A stretch of DNA of 64,000 bases, taken from assembly GCA_036245525.1 (NCBI GenBank), contig BTPG01000004.1, forward strand, positions 48,514,323 to 48,578,322, in the 5' to 3' direction. Origin of the DNA: Semisulcospira habei. Its lineage: Eukaryota > Mollusca > Gastropoda > Semisulcospiridae. Each line of letters begins with the position of its first letter. Position 1 is the first letter of the stretch. This document shows, piece after piece, positions 10,775-21,507 of this stretch. Below the pieces are notes generated by a model that saw only the letters and a list, made by a program, of their open reading frames with translations, did not search any database and was not told the DNA's origin. The translations under genes were made by a program, and so were the position numbers.

Positions 10775-10879
10775 ATTTCATTGACCTGTTGGAAGGTCGA
10801 GGACAAAAAGGTCAGATTAATTATGTTGATCGGTCATGCATGAGAGCCTTGAGGGCTTTGCCATTTTTGTTAAGTTTCA
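10775..10879 (+). repeat. dispersed repeat with TTGACCTG and GCCATTTTTGTT ends
   Basis: A closely related stretch occurs at 36674-36775 in the same orientation, and part of it inverted at 37245-37312. Shared blocks include ATTAATTATGT and GCCATTTTTGTT. DIRS A appears to have inserted at its left side and hAT-2 at its right. Confidence 0.6.
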
Positions 10880-11433
10880 CAGGGATGTCACTGGAGCTGG
10901 ACACCTATAGGACAAATGTCCTGGAGGGTGGCAGAGGGATAGGACATTTGTCCTGAATTGGAACAAAACAATAGGACATTTCGCGCGTGACAAAACTGAT
11001 AGTAAAACAGAAACCACATAAACACAGGCTGAGTGAGATATTTATTGACTGTTGATGAAAAGGACATAAACGTAAAAAGGCAAAGAAAAGTGAACAAGTT
11101 ATTATGTCATTCAGATAATACTGTCATCGCAGATTCGCATGAAAAACATATCAGGGCCTTGTAACAGAGGTAGCAAATTCTTCATGCTCAGGCTCACAAC
11201 TCACAAACTAAACTGTCATTTTGGCACTTCAAGGAATTCACAGTGCAAGGAAATGTACTGACTAGAATAGCATTATAAAAATATTAGACCATGTACTGAC
11301 TAAACGGAAATGTAATGATTAGTAAGCGTAAGGCTATAACAAAAGGAGATGAGCTTTCTGTAAGAAAATGTATAAGAAAAAAAAATCATTCCAGTTACTA
11401 TTTTTTTTTTTTTGTTTACTTGTTCATGTTGTC

Positions 11434-11505
11434 ATAAACCCATTCGCTACCAGAAACCTGCTGGAAGCATGGGCCACAGCAGGTTTCTGGTAGCAAATGG
11501 GTTAA
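11434..11505. mobile_element. short foldback element with AACCCATT ends
   Basis: Arms AACCCATTYGCTACCAGAAA and CAGCAGGTTTCTGGTAGC pair across a 13-base loop. The right terminus is GGGTTAA, and the left TTAA is degraded to ATAAACC. It lies inside hAT-2 and is unrelated in core sequence to the other TTAA hairpins. Confidence 0.7.
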
Positions 11506-11707
11506 AGATTTAAATTCTCACACTTTTGTGGCTAATAGACATGATGAACAAATGTAGAAAACTAATGCAGAAAATACTTTAAAAAGGCCTTGTCAACAGG
11601 CTACATTTGTTAGATTTATCTGAAACTTCACTACACGTAGTAGGCTGCTACACCGACTTGAAAATCAAAATGACACCCTCAGACTCAGTGGAACTGATAG
11701 GAGCTGA

Positions 11708-12031
11708 TCACTCAGCAGAAGTGGATGGTTTTTCTGAGTCCTGTTGAACAGTGGTACCCCTCCTAGCTGAAAACAGAACCCTTTTCTTGTCAGCTGCCCA
11801 CTTGTCAACAACACTGAAGACAAAAGGGTGTTGACCGTTGACTTGATCAGGCCCTTCCATTTGTACCCTCAGCATGCAGTCCTGAGCCTCTGGACTGAGG
11901 CGATTTCGCAGTGAGGTACACAGCAAGTTCTGCCTGCTGAAGCCCCTCTCCACATCTGCTGTGTGAACAGGCAGTGTCAGTGCCAGTTGCCCTAGCTTTC
12001 TCATTTTGTAAAAAAGTGTATCACATCGCAC
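11708..12031 (-). pseudogene. hAT transposase C-terminal domain of element 2
   Basis: A 107-codon open stretch contains LPVHTADVERGFSRQNLLC, then RNRLSPEAQDCMLRVQMEGP. This fits the hATC dimerisation signature (TAD-x-ERGFS ... RNRL ... L-R-x-x-EGP) of the hAT branch related to domesticated vertebrate zinc-finger transposases. The rest of the transposase is absent or unreadable, so the element depends on others. Confidence 0.75.
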
Positions 12032-12837
12032 ACTATCCGATGAAATGGCCTGTTTTTATCGGCTGGCCGTACACACTCGAGCGACACAAGTCAGTCTGAA
12101 TTTTTATGTCTAGTTCATGTGTGTTTCGAGGAAGTTTTGCTTTAAATTGCTGGTACTCCTCATCGTCAGCGGACCAAACCGTGGAAATGAGCATTTAGTG
12201 TAGCGTTCTGCTGCACGTATCTCGATCTCCGTTTAATCAGAAGGCGATGTTTACAGAATCACACTCTACACGAACCTCGCTCGCGCAGTCTCGCTTTCGC
12301 TATAAATAGCTGAACTTTAGGGTCAGCCAATCAGAGGGCATTGCTGGGAATAACACACTACACGTCACTCGCTCGCGCAGTGTAAAGCCGACTACCGCAA
12401 AGCGCCAGCCTACTCGGAAAGAAATGTCGCTAGCAGTGTCCGCGATCAACGGAAAAACAATCGGACACATGTCCTCTTTTTGAAACAAACAATCGGACAT
12501 TTGTCCTGCTGATCTTTCTGTTCATCGGACATTAGGCCAAGTCAATCGGACTATGTCCGGTGTCCGACGGCCAGTGACATCCCTGGTTTCATTTGCTACT
12601 GTGCATGCACCGTGCTACATTTAACTATTTTTGTGTTCACTACATAACACAGGCATGGGAATTGTCCGCGAAATTCCACGGGAAAAAGAAATTGTCCGCG
12701 AAATTAAAAAGGTGTGTCCGTGAAAAACCATTGTGGGTATCAAAACGAGCAAAGCACCGGTTTTATTCCGCGACAGAATATGACGCGGCAGGCTGTGTCT
12801 GCGGTCAGCCTGAGTGCGCAGTAAACTCAGAACCCCC

Positions 12838-12968
12838 ACCCCCCCCCCCCCCCCCCCCCCCCTGTTTGATTTTCTGGCGCCCAGAAGCAAGGAAGGTCCG
12901 GCGCCCACCCCTCCCCCCCCACCCCCCCTACTCCCCCCCCCTTCCCACCCCCAATCCCCCCCCCCCCC
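12838..12968 (+). repeat. poly-C tracts
   Basis: C runs of about 23 and several of 8-13 bases lie within about 130 bases, with almost no G on this strand. Open frames across them read as Pro or Gly repeats and are not credible genes. The flanks show no recognisable domain. Confidence 0.85.
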
Positions 12969-13220
12969 TTCTATTGTTTGATTTTCCGGCCCTCGCGGAA
13001 ACAAGATCTAGCGTGGTGGAGGCCTTTTGTTTCAGGTTCAAGGTCCCAAAGGAAAAGTTGGACCCCCCCCCCCCTCCCCTGGAGCTAAGTGATCCGGCCC
13101 TGTTTTGTATCAAGTTGAAGATCCCGTTTCAGATGATTTTTGCTTGGGCAATGCCCATGCCTGATAACATTGATACAGATTATATCAAAACAAATGCTAT
13201 CACTGAATAGTTTAACGTCT

Positions 13221-13262
13221 GTGTTGTAGGGCTGTCACATGCCTGTGACAGCCTTACAACAG
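13221..13262. repeat. short perfect hairpin
   Basis: TGTTGTAGGGCTGTCACA is followed by a four-base loop and TGTGACAGCCTTACAACA, pairing almost completely. It lies in an intron upstream of the first visible BABAM2 exon. Confidence 0.7.
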
Positions 13263-13336
13263 ATTCTTAAAGGTGTCTCTCTTCCTAATAGGGGTACAGA
13301 TTCTTAAAGGTGTCTGTCTTCATAATAGTGGTACAT
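13263..13336 (+). repeat. two-unit tandem repeat of 37 bases
   Basis: GATTCTTAAAGGTGTCTSTC with following sequence ending GTACA is present twice in direct succession. Confidence 0.75.
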
Positions 13337-13375
13337 GACTGTACATATCAATGATCAGCATATTTCTTCTTGCAG

Positions 13376-15280
13376 ATCAGTTCTGGAGGTTGACCTGCAG
13401 ACATTCAAAAGCATGTCTTTCTTATTTGAGTGGAACGATTTCTTCTTCACGTTCTCAGGTGAGCAGCATTTGTTTTGTTCCATATATCAAACAAGGAAAG
13501 CACACATGCATTGACACGCAGATACACACACACACACACACATTCACACACACACACAAATTCATACATTAACCCTGTTGGTGTCAGTAGCGCTTTTGGC
13601 AAGATTATTTCTGCAGGAGTCACCTTGACCAAAGGTGCTTCCAACACCTAAAGGGTTCAGTCATTCAAAGTGGCCCACATCAGTAGCTGCAGAAGGGTCG
13701 TCTAGTGTTGTCGTATGGCGCCTTGAATGAGTTAATTCAGTCTAGCTTTTTGTGATATAGTTGTGTCTTGGAGTTTCATGAACAGACAGGTTATCACATC
13801 TGTTTTTCTGGATAGACAATATCTGGCAAAAACGTTGACCCATATAACTCCACGGCCACATTTCCCAAATTTCGGAGGTGTCGCCTAATGACCATATGCC
13901 AGTTGAAGGAGGAGATGTATTTACCATGATAATTCAAGGGTAGTGCCAGATTAGCTTTGCGCCTAAAGGCGCTAAGCTAATCTGGCACTACCCTTGAATT
14001 ACCCTGGTCAATCCATCTCCTGCTGTTGGGCATTGGGGCTAAATGGGTTACGAAAATTACATGCAGAATCTGTGCATGTTAGCCGTGAGTGCTTTGCCTT
14101 TTACGCTTCTTCTGTTTTGTTTTTAATTGTCTTACTGCTTTATTAGAAATAACTTGATTGATTAAAGAAAAGTATCCATGTTTATTCCACAGTGATGCTG
14201 CCCGTGTACTTCCCCGCGGAGATCCCATCCTTCATTTTTCAGTCTGTGTACCATGAAGCCAAAGGGCGCCCATACTACGAGATCAACAACTCGTTTCCCT
14301 ACAGTCCGCGCTGGAGCGCCAATGAAATGGCAGCCCGAGCTAAGTGAGTAGATCTGAGTGGTGCACTGTTGTTCTGCGCTTTTGTGTACTTGTAGTATGC
14401 ATGTACCCATCCGAAAGGAGCAGTGTTTGGGGAATGACACATGCTCTAGTCCATCTGAGTTCCAATCCCAAGGCTGCATTTGGCAAGCTTTGGAGGCTTT
14501 ACCTAACAAATATGTACCAGTTGCAGGAGATGGATTGACCATGATAATTTAAGGGTAGTGCCAGATTAGCTTGGCGCCTGAAGGCGCCAAGCTAATCTGG
14601 CACTACCCTTGAATTATCATGGTCAATCCATCTCCTGCTGTAGGGCGTCAGGGCTAAACAGGCTAGGGAAAGAAATATGTAGAACTAACAACATTGAACA
14701 AATGTGACCGCTGAGATGTCATAAGATTATCCTGAATAGTTGAGTTTCTACTGTTGGTCCATTAACCCTTTTAGCCCCAAGGTCCCATGCCTCAAATTTT
14801 GGAGGGGTTGCCTAACGACTTTGCACCAGTTGCAGGGGATGGATTGACCATGATAGTTCAACGGTAGTGCCAGATTAACTTGGCACGTGAAGGCACCAAG
14901 CTAATCTGGCACTATACTTGAATTTTCATGGTTAGTCAATCTCCTGCTGTAGGGACTCGGGGCTAAATGGGTTAATTGTGAATTGCATTTTGCTACAAAG
15001 ACTGATTTGGGTTGTATTGTTTAACAGAGAGCTTCACGTATGAGGTCTGATGTAACAAGAGTCAGAAATGCAATGCTGACAACATTCATTTATCTGTGAA
15101 AATGACTCCGCTTATAATACACTTTGGGTTGACAACAGAACATTTGAGGTATCCCAACATTTTGGTGTATCTGAAATTTACTGTATCTATTGTACTTTTG
15201 TTTGTTGCATTTTCAGGGCCTTCATCCTAGACCACATCAGCAAATTTCAGCGAGCATCTGTACTGGCAAAAGGGAAGTGA
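13376..15280 (+). CDS. BABAM2: BRISC and BRCA1-A complex member 2 (BRE), last three coding exons
   Basis: BABAM2 is a scaffold of the BRCC36 deubiquitinase complexes (nuclear BRCA1-A and cytosolic BRISC), built from UBC/UEV-like folds. Exons: 13376-13458 (ttcttgcag acceptor, gtgagc donor) reads SVLEVDLQTFKSMSFLFEW; 14193-14343 reads LPVYFPAEIPSFIFQSVYH and NSFPYSPRWSANEMAARAK; 15217-15280 reads AFILDHISKFQRASVLAKGK then stop. Phases 1 and 2 join without a break. From memory, vertebrate BRE ends with FQSVYH, YPYSPRWDGNEMAKRAK and a short tail ending NGK plus one residue, so order, spacing and end match. Upstream exons are not visible and probably precede the window or hide in the transposon-filled introns. 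Confidence 0.9.
13569..13658. mobile_element. short TTAA foldback element, TTGGTG core family
   Basis: It starts TTAACCCTGTTGGTG and ends CACCTAAAGGGTTCA, with an imperfect stem between. It belongs with the 38.7, 39.4, 39.6 and 40.2 kb copies and sits in a BABAM2 intron. Confidence 0.65.
13833..14050. mobile_element. TTAA foldback MITE, family I
   Basis: The central palindrome GATAATTCAAGGGTAGTGCC ... AGCTT pairs with its complement around a TAAA-type loop. The right end is GGGGCTAAATGGGTTA. It lies in the BABAM2 intron before exon 14193. The left terminus is degraded. Confidence 0.8.
14448..14664. mobile_element. TTAA foldback MITE, family I
   Basis: The hairpin is complete and nearly perfect, with arms from GATGGATTGACCATGATAAT to GGCGCC around loop TGAA. 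Outer ends are eroded (AGTCCATCTGAG and GGGCTAAACAGG). Confidence 0.8.
14762..14975. mobile_element. TTAA foldback MITE, family I, intact ends
   Basis: It is bounded by TTAACCCTTTTAGCCCC and GGGGCTAAATGGGTTAA, 214 bp in all. The stem carries a few mismatches relative to neighbouring copies. It lies in the last BABAM2 intron. Confidence 0.85.
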
Positions 15281-15385
15281 GATCAGTACTAGAAGATACT
15301 AAAGGGGAGTAAGAACGGACAGTTGTGAGACAGTCCCAAGATCACAATTTGGAAATTGTCCTTTCAGATTACCTTACAGTTCAAG

Positions 15386-15486
15386 AGACCATTGACCATG
15401 ACAGTTCAGGCGTGGTGCCAGCGTATCGTGGTGCCCAAAGCTGTTCTGGCATCTCTCTTGAACTGTCATGGTTGGTCCATGTGGAG
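15386..15486. mobile_element. TTAA foldback MITE, family I, diverged core in the BABAM2 3' region
   Basis: The arms GACCATGACAGTTCA and TGAACTGTCATGGTTGGTC remain; the centre is diverged. It falls between the BABAM2 stop and the likely polyadenylation signal, so it would be transcribed in the 3' UTR as an imperfect RNA hairpin. Confidence 0.65.
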
Positions 15487-15594
15487 TTGTGCGTGCTCTT
15501 TAGCATGTTAGGTGAGAAAATGCTGTGGGCAAAGACTGGCTGTCACTATTTTGGCAGTGCGAGCAGGAAAAATTTACGGAAACAGACTATTTCC

Positions 15595-15600
15595 AATAAA
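15595..15600 (+). terminator. candidate BABAM2 polyadenylation signal
   Basis: AATAAA lies 315 bases after the stop codon and is the first consensus hexamer on + downstream. Downstream GT-rich sequence is modest, so use is inferred. Confidence 0.5.
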
Positions 15601-15741
15601 TCATGCAACCGTAGCAGAATGAATACATGAATGAAATGTGTCTACTGTTGAGATAACAAAGTTAAATAATTATACTAGCAATTGGAACAGTATGGCAGAC
15701 CATTTTCCGAAGCCAGTGTTACTGGCTTCACCATATGCAGC

Positions 15742-15958
15742 TTAACCCATTCAGCCCTGACGCACTACAGCAGGAGATGGATCGACCATGGTAATTCAAG
15801 GATAGTGCCAGATTAGCTTGGCGCCTGTTGGCGCCAAGCTAATCTGGCACTACCCTTAAATTATCATGGTCGATCCATCTCCTGCAACAGGTGCATAGTC
15901 GTTATATGACGACGCCTCCAAAATTAGGGAAATACGTGCATCCTGCTAAATGAGTTAG
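15742..15958. mobile_element. TTAA foldback MITE, family I, reversed
   Basis: It starts TTAACCCATTCAGCCCTGA and ends CTAAATGAGTTA. The stem is near perfect, with loop TGTT between two GGCGCC. The internal block ACGCCTCCAAAATT lies on the right, opposite to the 14.7-kb copy. Confidence 0.85.
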
Positions 15959-16379
15959 ATGTTTTTTGAGAGCTTGTTTGCTTCAGAATTATTTCCACAG
16001 ACATTGAAACAAATTGTATTGTAACAACTGTATGACCAGGAAGCAAGCATCAATAGTTCTTTGTCAATCTGAGCTTAAATTTTGCCGCATATTACTTGTG
16101 ATTAACAGAAAAACATAATCGACTGAGTGTAACGCCGAGTCTAGTCTCAACTCAAAAGCTGCAGTATCTAGTATCACTCTGCTCGGGAACTTGCAACCAG
16201 CCTATTAGAGTGGTGATTTCATTAGTTTTACATGAATGGTATCAGACTTCGAGTGCAGAAACCCTGGATGTAAAAACGTATCGTGTCAATTAGGAGTGAA
16301 AACAAAAGTTTGAAGTTCATGTAAATGCATGAGTGGGACTTTTCCAGCTGCAGCCGGATTTTTTAAAAAAAATTGTTTT

Positions 16380-16500
16380 TTTTTTTATTTGGTTTTTTTT
16401 TTTTTCACTTAAAAAGTGCCCCCCAGAAGTTCAGGATTCAACTTTTTTTTTTCAGGATTCAACTTTTTTTTTTCAGGATTCAACTTTTTTTCTGTCCCAC
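16380..16500 (+). repeat. T-rich tract with three copies of a 20-base unit
   Basis: TTCAGGATTCAACTTTTTTT occurs three times in direct succession (about 16431-16492) after long T runs. No gene is seen here or in the flanking 15960-16930 apart from a (GT)n run at 16578-16597. Confidence 0.8.
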
Positions 16501-16930
16501 CCATGTAAATGCTTGCTTTGACTCATGCAAAAAAGATGAATGACTGAATTTGTATTGTTATATGTGTATACTATGGCTGTGTGTGTGTGTGTGTGTGGAT
16601 GTGCATGTGCTTGCACGTGTGTGCTGGGTTGACCAAGTAGAATGACTTCTGCAGACGTTTTGATGGTTAAAAATAAAGTACATTGGATATTCAAATATTG
16701 TTTTTGTCTGTTGCAGTCTTTCTCACAGACTATTACTCACACACAAACACACATTAAAACACTGTATAATTAATCCCTTCAGTGAATGCAGATTGTAATT
16801 TTTTATCATAAATTCAATGTCAAAGATTTAAAATACGTGGCTTCAGCAAGAGGCATAGAATCTCATGAACCCCAGCAACTGTGGGGGCTCATAAGGATCT
16901 ACAGCTTTTGCAAGTGGGTGGTGTTCAGTT

Positions 16931-17143
16931 TTTCTAGCCATTTAGCCCTAGGACCCTGCAGCAGGAGGTGGATTGGTCATGATAATTCAAGGGTAGTGCC
17001 AGATGAGCTTGGCGCCTTTAGGCGCCAAGCTTATCTGGCACTACCCTTGAATTATGATCAATCCAGCTCCTGCAACTGGTACATAGTCATTCAGTAACAC
17101 TTCCAAAATTTGGGAAAAGCACCCATTGGGATAAAAGGTTTAA
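16931..17143. mobile_element. TTAA foldback MITE, family I
   Basis: The arms show GATAATTCAAGGGTAGTGCC, then AGATGAGCTTGGCGCC paired with GGCGCCAAGCTTATCT. The outer ends CTAGCCATTTAGCCC and GATAAAAGGTTTAA are eroded. Confidence 0.8.
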
Positions 17144-17426
17144 AGAGCCAGTACACTACATCGGTTGAGTATTAGATTGTCTCACATTGATCGGCTTCAA
17201 GACATTTAAAGTGATCTGCTCCGTGGCAGGCTTGGGCTGCTAACATTTCCTGATACAGCAGATTATCAGTGTTGTCTTGCCTCAGCTAAGACTTCTCTAC
17301 CCTTGTTTTCACAGTCCATATGATCAAGAGATTTCCCACTGCCTTTTTAGTGCAACAGAAGAAACACTTGTGTGTAAAAAGGAGGAGAGCAGAAAAGCCT
17401 TTAATTTTACAACATTCAGACTTCAT

Positions 17427-17652
17427 AACAACCCATGTCATACTGAGGCTAAAAGCTTCAAATTTGTACACTGCCATATGCAAGCTACCTTATAGTAATT
17501 ACAGATAAAGGATACAGACCAATGGCTTTAGTTCAAGGGTGGTGCCAGAACAGCTTGGCGCCCAGAGGCGCCAAGCTGTTCTGGCACCACCCTTGAACTA
17601 TTTTAGTCAAACTTATTTCACACACAGGTGTATTCCGAATGATGAGGGTTAA
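17427..17652. mobile_element. TTAA foldback MITE, family II
   Basis: The family I palindrome type (TTCAAGGGTGGTGCCAGAAC, loop AGA-like, perfect complement) is set in different outer flanks: CATACTGAGGCTAAAAGCTT on the left and GTGTATTCCGAATGATGAGG then GTTAA on the right. Close relatives are at 29610 and 36984. Here the arm centre is AACAG/CTGTT. Confidence 0.8.
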
Positions 17653-17755
17653 GTTATCCCTTTCTGCGCAGCATTATTGTAAGACATGCCAAGCACATTT
17701 ATGATAATGAAGATATTGTGAACTACGAACCCTTTATTGGCTGGAGTAGGTCGCT

Positions 17756-17971
17756 TTAACCCATTCTGCCCCAGGACCCGAAATCCCCCAAATGTTGAAG
17801 TTGCCCTCTGAAGGACTGTATTACAATTCTACAGACAGATCGAGCATGACAGTTCAAGGGGGGTGCCAGAATAGCTTGGCGCCTATGGGCGCCAAGCTAT
17901 TCTGGCACCACCCTGGAACTATCATGCTCGATCCATGTCTTGTTGTGGTGTGTCAGGGCTGAATGAGTTAA
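17756..17971. mobile_element. TTAA foldback MITE, family I, intact ends
   Basis: It is bounded by TTAACCCATTCTGCCCC and GGGCTGAATGAGTTAA, 216 bp. Arms GATCGAGCATGACAGTTC and GAACTATCATGCTCGATC pair; GAGCATG/CATGCTC is a copy-specific change present in both arms. Confidence 0.88.
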
Positions 17972-17989
17972 CACTGAGGTCAACATTGC

Positions 17990-18086
17990 CAAACTTTAGA
18001 GTTTCCCACCAAACACCACATCACTGTTCAGGAGACGGATCAACCATGCTAGTTCACGGGTGGTGCTAAAATAGCTTGCTGCTATA
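17990..18086. mobile_element. left half of a family I foldback MITE split by a 1.2-kb insertion
   Basis: GATCAACCATGCTAGTTCAC and GGGTGGTGCTAAAATAGC form one arm. The matching arm lies at 19278-19308. Confidence 0.8.
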
Positions 18087-19275
18087 GACCGATCCACTCT
18101 TGGCCTGAAATGTCACTCAAATAGCACGCAATCAGAGCCATGTGCTTCCAGATGCCACGCTGAGCTCGAGCAAAACAAACCCAATTTGTTGTTACACACG
18201 ACTATTTTCTGATCTTTTACCTGATTTCTGCAGTACTGGAAATGCCTGGAAAGCACTGCTGCTATAGATAATGTAAATCATAGTCCCGATACCCTGATCA
18301 ATATCCAGATGTGCAGTCTTTTTATTCTCGAAACCTTTCACTCACGACTACAGACACGAAAGAGTGAATAAAGCTTGCGGTTGGCCACATGATCAACTAA
18401 ACCCTGAGAGATTCACAAAACATCACTATGTAAGCTCGAAAATTAATTTTCTGCTTTTCTGTATTCCAACATGTTCTTCGTAGACTGACTTCATTGCTTG
18501 TATTTACATTTGGTGTGGTAAATTGGATGGTAGATCTGTCAGTTGTGTGTGAAGCATTTTGTGCATTTATGCTGGACCTGAGTGGCTGGGGTCAGAGACG
18601 CCTAAATAATGTAAACAGACTAGCACTAGCAGCAGTTCTCAGGGAGAAAAAGATGTTTTCAGACAGACTGAAAAGTTAAGATTTGTTTCTGCTAGTGGTT
18701 GGTGTGCACGCAGAAAAGTGTACTTTACTTACACAAAAATTTAGAGACTAGGTATGCCCACAAGTAGGTAGGATCACCCATAATTTCAGACAGTGAACAC
18801 ATAAAAACTGATATTACCTTTGGAAAGAGTACATCAAAATGTGCAGCCATGGAGGATTTCATAGCTTTATCTTTTATAGTTTATGAAAAAAAATCACAAT
18901 GTGGTGAAAATTAGATGATTTGCACATTTCATAAAATACTAAGTTTAGGGTTGTATTACTACATAACCTATAGACAATATGCCCACGTGTTGTATTGATT
19001 AATCTCAATACTTAGTTTGTACTGACTTTTTTACAGCTCCTATAATGGTATACTTTAGAAGATAAACCATTGTAAATTGTAAAAAAAATTGTAAACAAAA
19101 TCAATGTTGAACAGCATGCTTTACTATACTGGCAGTCTACACTCACACTATTTTTCATGAAGCACGGGTAACAAGCTTGCCAGACCCTGACTAAATAACA
19201 CTATTTTTCATGAAGCACGGGTAACAAGCTTGCCAGACCCTGACTAAATCTTCCCTCCAAATGAGTGGGTCAGTC
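18087..19275. mobile_element. 1.19-kb TA-flanked DNA transposon, non-coding, inserted in a MITE
   Basis: It separates the two arms of one foldback MITE. The ends GACCGATCCACTCTTGG and, as complement, GACTGACCCACTCATTTGG are imperfect inverted repeats flanked by TA on both sides, as in Tc1/mariner-type insertions. It holds no recognisable transposase, only short chance ORFs. Near the right end a block of about 52 bases starting ACACTATTTTTCATGAAGCA is tandemly duplicated (19140-19250). Confidence 0.65.
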
Positions 19276-19318
19276 TATTTTGGCACCACCCATGAACTAG
19301 CATGGTCAACATATAATT
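19276..19318. mobile_element. right half of the split family I foldback MITE
   Basis: TTTTGGCACCACCCATGAAC and TAGCATGGTCAAC are the complement of the left arm at 18033-18075, including the copy-specific GCTAG/CTAGC. Confidence 0.8.
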
Positions 19319-19319
19319 T

Positions 19320-19500
19320 TGGTGTATCAGCCACAGTCACATTTCCAATTTTGGAGGTTTCACGTAACACTTATGTACCAGTTGAAGGAGATGGATCAAC
19401 CATAATAATTCAAGGGTAGTGCCAGATTACTTGGCACTACCCTTAAATTATCATTGTCAATCTATTTCTTGATGTTGTACATCAGGGCTAAATGGGTTAA
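19320..19500. mobile_element. TTAA foldback MITE, family I, shortened stem
   Basis: The stem is GATAATTCAAGGG-like (here AATAATTCAAGGGTAGTGCC) with the central GGCGCC lost in both arms. It ends GGGCTAAATGGGTTAA at 19500. Confidence 0.8.
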
Positions 19501-19675
19501 TTGCATAGTCTTCCATGCATGTTTTTCTATACAGCAAGCAGATGGTGGTAGCACTGAATTCAATTGATTTCCAATATATCGGACAACTGTGCACAGCCCA
19601 GGACGAATTAATTTAAAAGTGTTCAGCTCGACATTTGACTGTTATTAATCAATTCTGATATACAGTTGTTATATA

Positions 19676-21281
19676 CTAATGGTCAAATTTAAGCGCCACT
19701 TTTTATCGCAGATGCATCGACAACACCACACAAATAACGTAACAATACTTGGAGTCAGTACTTCGCTAATTTATTCAGTAACAATTTCATTTAAGTTTTG
19801 AGTAAATCAAGCAATTGTAACAACAGCAGTATGTTAGAATGTTCACCCACCCCTCATTTGAAAAGTCACACAAGACTGGTCCAGTCAGTAGCGAATGTAC
19901 CCACCGTTAGCAGCCAAGCATTCAATGCAGCGTTGATGCATGGAGTTCACCAGGATTCGGAGAACGTGGGATCATTTCCCACTCTTGATGCAGGAACTGA
20001 GTCAGCTGAGGGACACCTTGAGGTGGGGGTGGTTGTTGACTACACGTTGCCCCAGCACGTCCCAGATCAGGTGAATGAGCTGGCCACTCCATTCTCATGA
20101 TGCCCCGTTGCTCAAGGTACTCATCCACCACAAGGGCGCGATGAGGTCGAGCATTGTTGTCTTGCAAAAACAGCATTGTCGCCTATGGCTTGCAGAGCTG
20201 GCTGGATGAGGGGCTGCACAATCTCGTCCTGATAGCGCAGTCCAGTCAGGGTGCCTCGGATGACGTGGAGGGGGGGGGGGGGGTCTTGCCTTTCCTGCTG
20301 AAGCCTGCCCAGACCATGACTGAGCCTCCTCCATAGCGATCCACCTCTTGGACGTTACCATCCGTGAATCGCTCGCCCTGGCGTCTCCAGACCCTCACCC
20401 TGCCATCGTTGAAGGACACAGCGAACCGTGACTCATCAGTAAACAGAACCTGAGTCCCCTGGAGTCTGTTCCACCTCACATGTTGACAACACCAGGCAAC
20501 CCAGGCTCTGCCATGAGCTGGAGTGAGGGATATTCTCACTGCTGCTCTGTATGAAGCCAGGCCAATTTCGTGCAGACGTCGGCAGACTGTGCTTCTGCTG
20601 GTGTTAACGTTTGTAGATTGCATCAGTTGATGTCGCAGAGTGGTTGACGTGACAGTTCGGTAGCGCAGAGCCGCCACACAGAGGTATCTGTCCTCCCTTC
20701 TGCTGGTGCAGCACAGGCGTCCTGAGCAGGGTCGTCGTTCTGCCCTTCCAGTTTCTTGGAATCGTGCCAGCAGCCTCTGGATCACTGAATGGGACACCCC
20801 AAGACGTCTCCCAACTTATCGTCCGGAAATTCCATCCTGCAGCCATGCTAGCGCCCGGCCTTGATCTACTAGCGTTAGGCTTGGTCGTGGTGGCATGGTT
20901 AGGAAAGTGACAATTATGCCCCTACTTTACCGGTATTTGTAGCGAAACAGAGGTGCTCAGTGTTCACGACTGACCACTTTAGCATGTGCATCGCGACTTT
21001 ACCGAGTTTTTCCACCTGCCTGCCTTTGGTACGCTTGCCAATATCGCACAGCTTTTCACAAAAACTGACGATGTTTCACGTTCATTTGACACGTTCGAGA
21101 AAATTGATGAATTGTTGTCTGTTGTTCCCTGTACAGTGGACTGTCTAAGGTCAACTTTTAACCCATTTGGATCGATTTTTAACCCATTTGGATCGAAAGA
21201 ATATTCTATTTTATTAGCGTACTTGCGACGATAAACAACGACACAAAAAAAGTGGGGTGGCCCTTAAGTTTTGACCATTAG
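19676..21281 (-). mobile_element. Tc1/mariner-like DNA transposon, inactive
   Basis: The ends CTAATGGTCAAATTTAAG and, as complement, CTAATGGTCAAAACTTAAGG are inverted repeats flanked by TA at 19674-19675 and 21282-21283. A broken Tc1-type transposase fills the minus strand. Length 1606 bp is normal for the family. Confidence 0.9.
19922..20896 (-). pseudogene. Tc1-like transposase, broken
   Basis: From an ATG at 20894-20896 the frame reads RALAWLQDG then a TAA, continues VGRRLGVSHSVIQRLLARF (helix-turn-helix), STVCRRLHEIGLASYRAAVR, VLFTDESRF (first catalytic Asp), VMVWAGFSR and, after a frame change at the G run at 20269-20282, FLQDNNARPHRALVVDEYL (second Asp) and WPAHSPDLG. The third acidic residue falls after another disruption. 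A nonsense codon and at least two frameshifts show it is dead. Confidence 0.88.
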
Positions 21282-21507
21282 TATATTACGTATCATGGTA
21301 TTTTTCATGCATATAATAGTTTAAGTACTTCCAAAAATTTACCATTTTCGGTTCCTACTGCATGTACATCATGTTCATTGTGTTTGAGGAATAAAAAAGA
21401 AAACAAGGATTAGCAAATCTGAAGGAACTAAAAAAAAAAAAAAATATTTGTAAATATCGAGTTAGATGCATACACATCCTCATTTCCAACTTTTCATGAA
21501 CTGCTTG

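Larger units (their letters stand above)
10880..12585 (-). mobile_element. hAT-like DNA transposon 2 with GGACAAATGTCC subterminal palindromes
   Basis: The ends are perfect 15-bp inverted repeats, CAGGGATGTCACTGG and CCAGTGACATCCCTG. The same GTTTCA lies outside each end (10874-10879 and 12586-12591), shorter than the usual 8-bp hAT TSD. Copies of the palindromic motif GGACAAATGTCC or GGACATTTGTCC repeat just inside both ends, probable transposase binding sites. A transposase tail survives on -. Confidence 0.82.

Noticed and set aside
12593..13210. 205-codon ORF with long Pro runs
   Set aside because: It is produced by poly-C tracts; no domain before or after them.
18494..18679. 61-codon ORF with hydrophobic start inside the 1.19-kb insert
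   Set aside because: No family, short, and in an element with no other coding signal; expected by chance.
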